Source: Merluccius polli
Taxonomy: Eukaryota; Chordata; Actinopteri; Gadiformes; Merlucciidae
DNA length: 64,000 bases
Direction of reading: 5' to 3'
Assembly (NCBI GenBank): GCA_030340625.1
Contig: JAOPHQ010001132.1
Coordinates: forward strand, 571,001-635,000
The notes under the pieces: model-generated
Told to the model about the DNA's origin: nothing
What the model saw: only the letters and a program-made list of their open reading frames with translations
Databases searched by the model: none
Made by a program: the position numbers and the translations under genes
Part shown: one piece after another, positions 1 through 11,354 of the stretch
How the letters are laid out: each line of letters opens with the position of its first letter
How positions within the stretch are numbered: position 1 is the first letter of the stretch

Positions 1-330
1 TACCTACCACTCATCGCCAGATCGTCAACCAGTCTACCACACCCTCTCTGCCCAGCGTGGTCACCGTTCCTGGTTTCATCTCAGAGGTTCATTGGAAGGA
101 GTGTTGCCAATACCATCGGAGCCCTCCTGCTTCTCTGCAGGCTAGCCCAGCTATCGGATCCAGGAGATCTCCACGGGTGGCCTCCCACAGCAACCAGCCT
201 CTGCTTACCTCATTAATAAACACTTTTACTTTACTATCCTCGTCTGTGTCGTGCATTTGGGTCCCCCCAGCCTCGGGCCATAATAGAGTGCGTGCAATGT
301 AAGCTTTTAGTGCCCTCACTGGACACAAAG
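1..330 (+). repeat. Possible LTR or retroelement 3'-end remnant
   Basis: The segment carries an AATAAA signal near 213-220, then a T-rich stretch and the phrase TCGTGCATTTGGGTCCCCCC. That arrangement (poly(A) signal, short R/U5-like tail with TTTGGGTCC) is often seen at the 3' ends of fish retroelements. No partner LTR, primer-binding site or coding region is visible, and the left edge lies outside the window. The short open frames here show no recognisable domain. The LTR reading is inference from general pattern only. Confidence 0.25.
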
Positions 331-537
331 TAAGCAGGCCTAGTCCCCCTGTGGGAGAGCCGGATTGAGCTGAAGTGCGCTGATCTCAACCACTTGGTTT
401 ACCGTCTAAGGGTTTACCACTTTAGGCAAAAATTAGGGATTCAGCCAGAGAGACACACCTGTGTTACCAGCCTACCATCTCAAACATTTCTCATTTACAG
501 ACAGAGCATGTTACTCACTCACTCTCAGGCAGAACAT

Positions 538-592
538 ACTGTATATATATACAGTATATATATATATATAATATATATTATATATATTATCA
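538..592. repeat. (TA)n tract at left foldback boundary
   Basis: Imperfect TA repeat that ends exactly where the left arm of the foldback element begins. A longer TA tract sits at the right boundary (5345-5440). The two tracts may be one TA-rich target split by insertion, possibly the 3' tail of the neighbouring LINE. Confidence 0.8.
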
Positions 593-2822
593 ACCCAATC
601 TCACACCCAACTCGTCACATATTGAGGCCTGGTCACTGACCCATGTCGTCAACATTTGCAGCAGAAGGTACCCCCCTAGCGTCGCTCCTGGACGACTCGC
701 GCCGCCCCATAGACCTGGGGGGTATTACACAAAACTAGGATACATAAATCCAGGATAATTGAGTAAGCGCGGCTTGGACTATTCTGCTCGGCGGTATCCT
801 GGCTTATTCGGTTGCACGATTGCCAAGCCAGGATAAATAGGCGCGGCTAAATCACGTCAGGTGAAGCTATAGTTGGGATAAGCGGCTTGAATAGACCTCG
901 CGATCGCTCACAGAATCACCGATCGGAACATGGCGTTTCATACGTCACGGCCGTTGAACAGCTCCTTATTGGATACCCGACCCAAGCCCGACGGGACCCG
1001 AGGGGACCTGACGGTACCCGACGGGCCGGGTCGGGTTTGGACAGATATTTAGAAATGATGCTCGGGTTCGGGTCGGGCTCGGTGACGTCTGCGCGATTTG
1101 AAATGTGCAATTTAAAACAGCTTATTATGCATGGTAGCCAATGGGCTGTTTCACATGTTGCAAAGGTTCGATTGTGTGATTAAAATACATTTTATAAATA
1201 GGACATAAGCATGTTGCAACCCAGTCTCATATAGAAACGTACCCTGACTACGTTGGTCCAAAGTGCCACACGTAGAGGGGTTTTCCCATGGTGTCCAAGT
1301 CACGTGACTTTCAAGGTTCACGTGACTTTTTCAGATTGGGACTCCCTTGTGATGTCACTCCGTCTGACGGATCAAACCCTCGCCCACAACATGTCTGAGG
1401 TTGATTTGCTGATCAACACATTATTCCGTGGCAGCGGGAGAAACTAATGTTGACAAAGTGACGAGTTACGATCGGATGTTTGTCCGCTGTTTAATTTTGA
1501 TGGTGTGTGGGCATCCGTCCTGTGGTTAGTTATTACTCCTGTATCAGAGCTATAGTGTAAACAACTCTATAAACAACTCTATGTTTACTCTATAGCTCTG
1601 ATTCCTGCACCATGTTTCAATGACGTCAGGTTGCTAGGGGCTACGGCTGACAGACGCCACCTGTCCCATTGGGAGGACCTATCAGCCGGAAGTACTGTCC
1701 TTACTGTACTATTGTTTGTAATGTCATAAGTGTTGACAATAAAGTTTGTTAAAAAAACAACAACAACAACTATTATTGTCCCACACCACAATGTATGTCC
1801 CACAATGTTAACTCCAAACAATTCACGTTTGTCCAATTAATGGACAAACAAAGCAGCTGGAAACACGTCTAAAAACACTTGAAATAAAATGTAGCCTATA
1901 TTTATATGTTTACAACATCAATCTCCCTATAATATGAACAAAATATGATCAGGTTATACTTTCTCTCTTGAAAACGGGCAATGAATTTAAAAAACTACAA
2001 ACGTTCGGAAAATGCAATACACTGAAGTGTGCGGCGCCATGTTTTTTCCGCCATGTTTTTTGTAGTTCTAAAATGTTTAGTTAACGTTTTCCCTATTATG
2101 TGAAAATGTGTCAAGGAACTTCGCAAGTGTATTATATGTTTTAGGGACCGGGGAGCACATTTATTTGGTCAGATTTCATTTTTACTATTGTTAATTGGGT
2201 GAAATCTGGTTTTGACCTTACCCAGTAGCGCCCCCTAATGGTTTGGCAAAGGCCACAAAGGACATGATAGAAGAAGTCAAGAGCTTTCCAAAAATGTTTT
2301 CCCCATGTTTGTATCACATTGTGTTGCTTTTCTGTAAGCCTTTAAAAGAGCCTTAGGTTCAAGGTTCAAAGGGCATTCCTGGGGAGCAGGAACCACCCAG
2401 AATGTTCACAGTGGCAGATCTGTACTCTGCAGCTCAAGACCTTTCCAACGATGTCTTCATTGTCATCCTATGACAAAGTTTCATTTTTATCTTGCTCACT
2501 GCCAAGGCACTTACTGATGTGTACTTTCTCACAGCCTATATAGAGCCAAGATGGATAAAATCACTAACACATATTTTAAGGGATATTTAGTGGCAAAATG
2601 TGTTCAACATATTGATGGTGACCTTATCCTTAGTCATGCTTTTCAATTTGGAGCAGTTTAGACCCCATTTACCCCTTCAACTATTTAATGTTTCATATCA
2701 ATATTTATAACCATTGTGTTCCCTTCCCCAGGGCTAACAGGATAGTACATAATATGGTAATGCGAATGTATGTCTGTGTGCAGTTACATTTTTACACACA
2801 GTTGTTTTTAATTGACCAAGAT
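588..2822 (+). repeat. Left arm of foldback element
   Basis: The arm begins with CAACCCAATCTCAC. It contains a GC-rich CCGAC/CGGGT block at about 965-1080, a second near-copy of the end sequence (CAACCCAGTCTCAT, about 1217), an internal hairpin at 1542-1602, a CTCF-like motif on the minus strand (about 2229-2243), and the segment 1885-2070 that recurs in the loop and right arm. No gene is seen in it. Confidence 0.85.
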
Positions 2823-3082
2823 ATGAGCTTTTGAAAGAAAGTAGGCCTGTGCCGTATGCAAAGGGCGTTAGAACTACAAAAAACATGGCAGAAAAAACAT
2901 GGCGCCGCACACTTCATTGTATTGCATTTTCCGAACGTTTGTAGTTTTTTAAATTCATTTTCCGGGATAGGGTTAGGGTTAGCGTTTTGCCCGTTTTCAA
3001 GAGAGAAAGTATAACCTGATCATATTTTGTTCATATTATAGGGAGATTGATGTTGTAAAAATATAAATATAGGCTACATTTT
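2823..3082. repeat. Foldback loop carrying third copy of an arm module
   Basis: About 210 bp of this loop (2870-3082) match the right-arm segment 3862-4042 in the same orientation and the left-arm segment 1885-2070 inverted. Shared landmarks are ACATGGCGCCGCACACTTCA and the CCTGATCATATTTTGTTCAT block. The loop copy carries a short extra stretch, GGATAGGGTTAGGGTTAGCG, at about 2965-2984. The module is therefore present three times in the element. Confidence 0.8.
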
Positions 3083-5345
3083 ATCTTGGTCAATTAAAAA
3101 CAACTGTGTGTAAAAATGTAACTGCACAGACATACATTCGCATTACCATATTATGTACTATCCTGTCAGCCCTGGGGAAGGGAACACAATGGTTATAATA
3201 AATGGTCATATTAAGTAATATGGAAATATTGATATGAAACATTAAATAGTTTAAGGGGTAAATGGGGTCTAAACTGCTCCAAATTGAAAAGCATGACTAA
3301 GGATAAGATCACCATCAATATGTTGAACACATTTTGCCACTAAATATCCCTTAAAATATGTGTTAGTGATTTTATCCATCTTGGCTCTATATAGGCTGTG
3401 AGAAAGTACACATCAGTAAGTGCCTTGGCAGTGAGCAAGATAAAAATGAAACTTTGTCATAGGATGACAATGAAGACATCGTTGGAAAGGTCTTGAGCTG
3501 CAGAGTACAGATCTGCCACTGTGAACATTCTGGGTGGTTCCTGCTCCCCAGGAATGCCCTTTGAACCTTGAACCTAAGGCTCCTTTAAAGGCTTACAGAA
3601 AAGCAACACAATGTGATACAAACATGGGGAAAACATTTTTGGAAAGCTCTTGACTTCTTCTATCATGGCCTTTGTGGCCTTTGCCAAACCATCAGGGGGC
3701 GCTACTGGGTAAGGTCAAAACCAGATTTCACCCAATTAACAATAGTAAAAATGAAATCTGACCAAATAAATGTGCTCCCCGGTCCCTAAAACATATAATA
3801 CACTTGCGAAGTTCCTTGACACATTTTCACATAATAGGGAAAACGTTAACTAAACATTTTAGAACTACAAAAAACATGGCGGAAAAAACATGGCGCCGCA
3901 CACTTCAGTGTATTGCATTTTCCGAACGTTTGTAGTTTTTTAAATTCATTGCCCGTTTTCAAGAGAGAATGTATAACCTGATCATATTTTGTTCATATTA
4001 TAGGGAGATTGATGTTGTAAACATATAAATATAGGCTACATTTTATTTCAAGTGTTTTTAGACGTGTTTCCAGCTGCTTTGTTTGTCCATTAATTGGACA
4101 AACGTGAATTGTTTGGAGTTAACATTGTGGGACATACATTGTGGTGTGGGACAATAATAGTTGTTGTTGTTGTTTTTTTAACAAACTTTATTGTCAACAC
4201 TTATGACATTACAAACAATAGTACAGTAAGGACAGTACTTCCGGCTGATAGGTCCTCCCAATGGGACAGGTGGCGTCTGTCAGCCGTAGCCCCTAGCAAC
4301 CTGACGTCATTGAAACATGGTGCAGGAATCAGAGCTATAGAGTAAACATAGAGTTGTTTATAGAGTTGTTTACTCTATAGCTCTGATACAGGAGTAATAA
4401 CTAACCACAGGACGGATGCCCACACACCATCAAAATTAAACAGCGGACAAACATCCGATCGTAACTCGTCACTTTGTCAACATTAGTTTCTCCCGCTGCC
4501 ACGGAATAATGTGTTGATCAGCAAATCAACCTCAGACATGTTGTGGGCGAGGGTTTGATCCGTCAGACGGAGTGACATCACAAGGGAGTCCTATGTGGAA
4601 TCTGAAAAAGTCACGTGAACCTTGAAAGTCACGTGACTTGGACACCATGGGAAAACCCCTCTACGTGTGGCACTTTGGACCAACGTAGTCAGGGTACGTT
4701 TCTATATGAGACTGGGTTGCAACATGCTTATGTCCTATTTATAAAATGTATTTTAATCACACAATCGAACCTTTGCAACATGTGAAACAGCCCATTGGCT
4801 ACCATGCATAATAAGCTGTTTTAAATTGCACATTTCAAATCGCGCAGACGTCACCGAGCCCGACCCGAACCCGAGCATAATTTCTAAATATCTGTCCGAA
4901 CGCGACCCGGCCCGTCGGGTACCGTCAGGTCCCCTCGGGTCCCGTCGGGCTTGGGTCGGGTATCCAATAAGGAGCTGTTCAACGGCCGTGACGTATGAAA
5001 CGCCATGTTCCGATCGGTGATTCTGTGAGCGATCGCGAGGTCTATTCAAGCCGCTTATCCCAACTATAGCTTCACCTGACGTGATTTAGCCGCGCCTATT
5101 TATCCTGGCTTGGCAATCGTGCAACCGAATAAGCCAGGATACCGCCGAGCAGAATAGTCCAAGCCGCGCTTACTCAATTATCCTGGATTTATGTATCCTA
5201 GTTTTGTGTAATACCCCCCAGGTCTATGGGGCGGCGCGAGTCGTCCAGGAGCGACGCTACGGGGGTACCTTCTGCTGCAAATGTTGACGACATGGGTCAG
5301 TGACCAGGCCTCAATATGTGACGAGTTGGGTGTGAGATTGGGTTG
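3083..5345 (-). repeat. Right arm of foldback element
   Basis: Reverse complement of the left arm. It differs by a short extra stretch near 3200-3225 and by scattered substitutions, for example in the CCGAACGCGACCCGG region near 4896. It ends GTGAGATTGGGTTG directly before the TA tract. No gene is seen. Confidence 0.85.
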
Positions 5346-5348
5346 ATA

Positions 5349-5441
<93 letters not shown>
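5345..5441. repeat. (TA)n microsatellite, probable LINE tail
   Basis: Almost pure TA repeat between the foldback right end and the 3' end of the minus-strand I-clade LINE. I-clade LINEs commonly end in short simple repeats, so this is likely the LINE tail, later expanded. Reading frames run through it as Tyr-Ile repeats without meaning. Confidence 0.85.
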
Positions 5442-6698
5442 CGTATATTCTCTCTATTAAGCTTGTTCTCCCAAGATACTGAAACAAAAAAGGATAACAT
5501 TTCTCCTCAGAACTTCTTTGTAAAAGATCCCATAAATCATAATTCAACTTAATTTCTTTAAGATTCAATATCAGTTCCCTTCTCTCAGCATCATATTTTT
5601 GGCAATAAAGCATAACATGTTCTAAAGTTTCTTCTTCATTACAATATTCACATCTTCCCAAATTGTGTTTTCCTATTTTAAATAATGTACTGTTTAATCT
5701 TGTATGACCAAAGCGTAACCTAGATATTATTGTTTCCTCTTTCCGGATTCTCCCCGTGCTTCTCATCACGCCTACTTTCCTTTGAATTCTGTATAACCTC
5801 CTTCCTTTTCTCTCTTCTTCCCACTGCTTTTGCCACCTTTCTTTCAATTTATACTTGATTGTAGTTTTCATTTCCGTTTTACTAAAGGGAACCGTGATGT
5901 CAATATGATTCCTTTTTGTTGCTTCCTTTGCACATTTGTCAGCTACTTCATTTCCTTTGATTCCTATATGCGCTGGTATCCATACAAGTATTATACTTAG
6001 TCCCATCATTTGAATTCTATATAATGTTTGCTGCATTTCTATTAAAACATCTGATGTGTTATTCTTCAAGCTGATTAATGAAGAACTGGAGTCAGAGCAT
6101 ATTACTGCTCTCAAAGGTCTCAGCTCTTCAACCCATTGTAATGCTAACAAAATTGCCATCATCTCTCCTGTATACACCGACAGTCCATCACTGATTCGTT
6201 TGCAAATTTTAATGCTGAACTCTGGAACTATGAATGAAATACCGATTTTGTTAGCCGAGTTCTTTGAGGCATCTGCAAATCTGAACACAACTACAGTATA
6301 ATAGTTATTTTCTATATATGTCTTTATTACTTGTGGGTGTAAAACAAAATCCTTATCTTTGTTCTTTTTGTCAAGCAATGTGAGATCAACAATAGGATCC
6401 GGAAGTATCCATGAATGTATTACTGAGAGTGGTACTTTGGACAAATATTTATTTCATTAACTTCAAGTTCTTTTGCTTTCTGCTCAATTATCCATCCAAA
6501 ACTTTTTGTTTCTCTTCTCTCCTTCTCCCAACATTGTTTCAGTATTTCTTGTGCTGGATGATCTTCATTATGTCCTTTTAAATTAACCCAGTAGTTTATA
6601 GATAGCTGTGTTCTCCTTAATTCCAGTGGCATTTCTCCCATTTCCACTTGTAATGCTGATGTTGGGGTCGTTCTAATAGCAACTGAGCATAGTCTCAA
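5441..6698 (-). pseudogene. LINE ORF2 C-terminal part: RNase H and CCHC motif
   Basis: The frame from 6444 contains an RNase H domain: the first acidic site lies in FRFADASKN, then GEMMAILLALQWVEE, CSDSSSSLISL, and WIPAHIGIKGNEVADKCAKEA, giving the expected D-E-D-H-D series. Downstream a CCHC motif, CEYCNEEETLEHVMLYC, fits the C-terminal zinc motif of the I clade. The piece 6698-6420 in another frame belongs to the connection region. The frame runs into the TA tail with no clear stop. Confidence 0.8.
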
Positions 6699-7099
6699 AG
6701 CTTGATATTGAATATTATCTAACCTTTTCAGAGATGTGTTTGCTGCAGATCCAAACGCTATACAACCATAATCTAATACTGATCTGATTAATCCTATATA
6801 AATGGTTTTTAGTGATGTTCTCTCAGCTCCCCATTAATTTCCTACCAGACATCTCATTACATTTAAAACTTTCTTACACTTGTCACTTATTTTCTGAATA
6901 TGTACATTCCATGTCATTCTTTCATCAAACCACAAACCCAGAAATTTGAGTTGTCTAAGTTTTAAATTACCAACAATTATTTTCCTTGTAAAGAACATTG
7001 TCTTTGTTTTATCTACGGAAAATTTAAATCCCCACTTAAATGACCATTCTTCTATTTTAATAATCTTGTAGTTTCTTCACAATAAATTCCAAATTCCTA
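6699..7099 (-). other. Decayed LINE connection region
   Basis: This stretch lies between the reverse transcriptase and RNase H of the same LINE. It has no long open frame but is A/T-rich like the rest of the element and carries Trp-, Leu- and Lys-rich fragments in alternating frames. It is best read as mutated thumb/connection coding sequence. Confidence 0.55.
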
Positions 7100-8190
7100 C
7101 CCCTCTTCCAAATTGCCCCATCATCGGCAAAAAGAGAAAATCCCATCCCATTTTCTAAACTCATAAAAAACATAATTTATCATATTGGAAAATAACAAAG
7201 GGCTCACTATACTCCCTTGAGGCGTTCCATTTTCAATAACAAATTTCCCTGAATAACACTTCCCTATTTTAACTTGAATAGATCTTCCCACCAAAAAATC
7301 CTTGATCCACCTATACATTGGGCCTTTAATCCCTAATTTACTTAGTTTAATTAATATTCCCTCTTTCCAGATCATACCATAAGCCTTCTCTATATCAAAA
7401 AAGATGGCTACTACACTTTCCCTATTAATCTGTGCTTTCCTTACCTCATGTTCTAAACATAGAGCAGGGTCCATAGTATTTATACCTCTTCTGAATCCAC
7501 TCTGATATTTTGATATATAACCTTTGTTTTCTAAATAAAATGTTAATCTTTCATTTATCATTGTTTCCATTATTTTGCATACATTAGATGTTAAAGCAAT
7601 AGGCCTATAACTCCCTGGGTTTTTACAATCTTTTCCTGACAGCTTCTTTCCAAATTTGTGGTAACTTTCCCTTCCTCCAAACCTTATTATATAGCTCCAT
7701 GATTCACTAAGATGATTTAACATAACATAACATATCTGATCTTTTCCTGGTGACGACATCTTGGTTTTCTTAAGAGCACTATTCAGTTCTGCCTTTGTGA
7801 ATGATACATTTATTAAATCATTGGCATCCTCATCTTGTAGTAATAGTTCCTCATTCTCATCTATTGTAGCTTCCCTTCCTTTTCGCCCCTCTTCATTTAT
7901 ATTACTAGAGCTATGAACCTTAACAAAATTCTGAACCAACATCTCTGCTTTTTCTTCATCTGTCACTGCAGCAGTTTCATTTTCAATTAAGACTGGATAC
8001 CCATACTCTCTTTAATTCCATTCATTCTTTTAATCATTCCCCATACTTTACCTATTTCTGTTTCTCTTCCTATTGAATTACAAAATTTCCTCCAATAATC
8101 CTTCTTTGCATTTTTAATTATTTTCCTCACATTTGCTTGCAACCTTTTAAATTCAATAAGATTCTGGTAATTATGAGTTCTTTTTAACAT
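7100..8190 (-). pseudogene. LINE ORF2 reverse transcriptase region, broken
   Basis: A linker (8190-7987) is followed by the reverse transcriptase (7966-7121) with YRPIALTSNVCKIMETMI, FFDIEKAYGMIWKEG, and NGTPQGSIVSPLLFSNMI. The FADD catalytic motif is visible in a different frame just beyond 7135 (FADDGAIW), so a frameshift separates it from the rest. The usual Asp after KAY is Gly here. These are signs of decay in a retrotransposon polymerase. Confidence 0.8.
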
Positions 8191-8241
8191 TTTAAAAGCT
8201 TTATTCCGAGATTTTATTGCATTATCACATTCCTTCGTCCA

Positions 8242-9094
8242 CTATGGCACAACTTTCTTTTTACTTCTACTAATTGTTTGCTTTGCTGCTCCTAGAATGG
8301 CTTCACAAACAGAACAATTTAATTCATCAACATCTTTACTAACATCAACTTTTTCCATTTCCTTATCACTAGTCTGCTTACATTTTTCCCAGTCAACACT
8401 ACTGAAAACCCATCTATCTACTCCTCCAGTATCATACTCTTCCAACCTCACGCCTACTTCTGTTAATATAGGATAGTGGTCACTTCCCACTGTTGTTTCT
8501 TTTACAATTTCCCAAGTACAAATACCTGCCACTGTTTCTGACACTAAAGTAAGATCCATGTCAGATTCCGTACCATTTCACATCAATTCTCATACCATTT
8601 CCATCATTGAGGCATAATAGGTTTTTAATTTCCATTAGCTCTTCAATCACATCTCCATTTTTATCATTACAGCTATCCCATAATGTACTATGAGCATTAA
8701 AATCTCCACAACAAATAATTTTCCCATCTAAATTTACAGCTAATTCCTCCAGTAATTCCAGTGAAAACTTCTTGCAAGGATTGTAAAAGTTAGCTATTTT
8801 GATTAAACCATCTTTTGTCCAAACTTCAATCACTCTCATTTCCCACTCTTTTCCTTTCTTTAATACTCTATATTGCATTTCTTGTTTCACAAATATTATA
8901 CAGACTCCTCCACTTCCCTCCACCCTACCTCTGCGTGTACTATCATATCCTTTAATTACAAAATGTAATGTTGTTTTAAGCCAAGTTTCTTGAATGCATA
9001 TAATTTCTGGTTTATTTCTGAGACCATTAATAAATCCTTTAAATTCCTGACCATTTGCTATTAAACTCCTTGCGTTCCATTGAAGAATAATCAT
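8242..9094 (-). pseudogene. LINE ORF2 endonuclease domain, frameshifted
   Basis: From 9094 the frame starts MIILQWNARSL, typical of the APE-like endonuclease of non-LTR elements. The conserved pieces IICIQETWLK, CCGDFNAHSTLWDS and, after a frameshift near 8560, VGSDHYPI are present. These contain the catalytic Asn/Glu/Asp/His positions of the family. The domain nicks target DNA for target-primed reverse transcription. The break at 8560 makes this copy defective. Confidence 0.8.
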
Positions 9095-9099
9095 TCAGT

Positions 9100-10064
9100 C
9101 TAAGTCTTCTCCCCATTAACCCCTGGTTTCCCGACTTCCTCAAGTCTTCTGTTGATTTGTTCCCAGGATAAATCTTTCATATCCAAGAATTTTTCAGCTC
9201 CTTTCACAATTATCTTAATTTTCTCTGTTTTGTGTTTAACTTGATCTGCACAGTTGATTACATAGGCAACAAACAAAATCAACTTATCCACATCCAGTTC
9301 TGTAGTCCTTATAGCTTGCCCTCTTTGACCTCCTCCTGATCTTGAACTTTGAGTGATTTTGTCTGTTTCTTCCTTTCCCTTTTGTCCTTGCACTGTCTTT
9401 ACTGCTTCAGCATAGCTTATGTTGTTGACTGTTTTCACTTGTTGACTTTCCACTGCTCTCTTCCTGACTTCACAACCCCCATATGTCACATTATGCAATT
9501 ACAACACTTGGCCTGCACATTATCTCCACAGTCCTCAAATCTGTGTTCCCCTCCACATTTAGCACACCTTTGCTTTCCTTTGCAAGCCATGGCTATATGC
9601 CCATACCTCTGGCATTTGTAACACCGAAGCGGAGGAGGAACATAAAGCCTGACTGGGAAACTCATACATCCTATCTTTATTTTATCCGGAAGTACCAAGT
9701 CCTGGAACTCCAGAAGGACTGACACGCTTTCTACTTTTTCACCATTCACTGTTCTTAACAGTCTCTTCAGTCTCCTCACCTCGCCTCCCTGAATACTTCT
9801 TTTGATTTTTTCCAAATCCTCATCGATGGGAATGCCAGTTATCACTCCTCGAGACACTTTGTTCTCCCCCAGAACTCTTCTTTCAGTCACCACCTTTTTG
9901 CAAATACTTTCAATATGCAAAGCTTTATTTCTCTGTTCCTCGTTTCCACATTTTACCAACAAGTTCCCATCTCGAAGAATCTTAGCCATTTCTACTTCTC
10001 CTAACTTCTTTTTCAGCTCCATAGACAGCGCAATTGGACCGCGCCTTAAACAAACCGAGCACAC
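9100..10064 (-). pseudogene. LINE ORF1 (gag-like, CCHC zinc knuckles), frameshifted
   Basis: The first part (10064 down to 9486) encodes a gag-like protein with zinc knuckles near its end: CYKCQRYGHIAMAC (CX2CX4HX4C) and CAKCGGEHRFEDC (CX2CX3HX4C). A third knuckle is split: CCNC lies at the end of one frame and HNVTYGGC at the start of the next (9498-9100), showing a small deletion near 9490-9500. The remainder is a basic/polar C-terminal region. In related elements this protein binds the RNA in the ribonucleoprotein particle. The true start may lie upstream of 10064, since the frame upstream is also disturbed. Confidence 0.75.
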
Positions 10065-10250
10065 ACACTTTTCCGATCCTCTCTCAACACAAACGTCCCA
10101 ACTCTCCCGCCAACTCCCTCGTCGGACGTCCTGTCACGGGGTCTCCACCCCGTTTCCACTCAGCGTGTTTAGCGTCTCCTCCGACGCCCTAAAGCGTTGT
10201 CCGGCCGATAGTGGAGTCCAAAACGTACATCTTAACTACATGTCTCGGAT

Positions 10251-10749
10251 GAGGTGAGTAAAGCAACGAGGAGGGGACGCGGCCACCTGGGGCTCTGATG
10301 GGGGGCGAGCCACGCCTCCTAAGGTCAGTCACATGACTTTGTGGATATATGTGGTCTCGAGGATAGGTAGATGATGGCATCAATCAGGGTAAAGACCGTA
10401 GTGACGGTCTGAGTGAGGTAGAAATAGATCCTATATAGCGTGGAAGCAAAACACCAAGCTCATTGATTTCAACGTTAATTTGACACAATTCACGAATTTA
10501 CCTTATTCACATTACACTTCCAAAGGAAATGCAGTCAAATGCAGTGTAACCTTCATTGAGTTCCGATCATTCACGTATTCATAGTCACACCACAGCGCCG
10601 GATAGAACAGCACCTCCCCGAGTGCCGCCGAGGCCATGACACCTTCCTCTTCTTCTTTGTTTTTTAATGGCGGTTAGAAAGGCACCTTTTAAGTGCATTA
10701 CCGCCACCTACTGGACTGGACTGGAGTGTGTAGATTGAGAATAAATAAG

Positions 10750-10799
<50 letters not shown>

Positions 10800-11055
10800 A
10801 TAATAATAATAATAATACAATTGAATACATAAATAATGATATTAACAATAATAATGAACTGAGCTAAATAACGTAAACTAAACTCAATTCTCTCTGTTAT
10901 TCCTGCCACTCTTAAGTAATTAATTAGTAGGCTTCATGCTTTCCATGACGTCTTTCCTAGCAAAGTCTCCATTGTTATTCTCAGAGGCATGACCCTCATT
11001 TCCACTTGTAGTGGCGAGGCAATGACACTGTAAGTTTGGAAAGTCGCTTAGTAAC
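10251..11055. other. Intergenic; trinucleotide repeat, no gene seen
   Basis: Nothing recognisable as a gene. A compound (ACT)n(TAA)n repeat occupies 10750-10817. The short open frames are serine/isoleucine runs through that repeat. Confidence 0.6.
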
Positions 11056-11354
11056 TTTTTTTTAATCAATAGGCTATGTCACTTGTCAGAGATCCTCTTG
11101 ACGTCCGTCGATCACAAAGTTGTTTATTTACTCCGACCTACAAAGATGTCCTCAAGAGAACAGAAGCTGAGCGCCGCTTGGTTCCGGTCTGGTCGGATGA
11201 GTCTATTCAGTGTCTCCAGGACTGTTTCAGTTGCACAGACTGGGATTTATTTAAAGTTGTTTGCTCCAATTTGGATGAACTTACTGAGACTGATTGTGAA
11301 GATTCATTAATCCCCAAGTAATCAATTTCTATTTTTCGTAATAATAAACCATGG

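Larger units (their letters stand above)
588..5345. mobile_element. Giant foldback element, arms about 2.2 kb
   Basis: The sequence from about 588 to 2822 reappears as its reverse complement from about 3083 to 5345, with only scattered substitutions and small indels. The centre is near 2955-2968. The outer ends read CAACCCAATCTCAC on the left and GTGAGATTGGGTTG on the right, each next to TA-rich DNA. No transposase-like protein is encoded: the one 83-codon frame present in both arms (1585-1836 minus, 4094-4345 plus) has no recognisable motif and appears twice only because the arms are copies. The near-identity of the arms suggests a recent event or ongoing gene conversion. It could be a non-autonomous foldback transposon or an inverted duplication; the TA-type boundary favours a transposon. 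Confidence 0.85.
5441..10250 (-). mobile_element. I-clade non-LTR retrotransposon, near full length, decayed
   Basis: On the minus strand the domain order is gag-like ORF1 with zinc knuckles, apurinic-type endonuclease, reverse transcriptase, RNase H, then a C-terminal CCHC motif, ending in a TA tail. RNase H together with gag zinc knuckles points to the I superfamily (I/Nimb-like elements of fish). The roughly 4.8 kb length is close to a full element. The coding regions are broken by several frameshifts and stops, so this copy is inactive. The 5' edge near 10250 is approximate because no target duplication was recognised. Confidence 0.85.

Noticed and set aside
1585..4345. Identical 83-codon frames at 1585-1836 (minus) and 4094-4345 (plus) as a possible repeated gene
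   Set aside because: They are the same stretch in the two foldback arms. The peptide has no recognisable motif, and its poly-Val stretch comes from a (TTG)n run.
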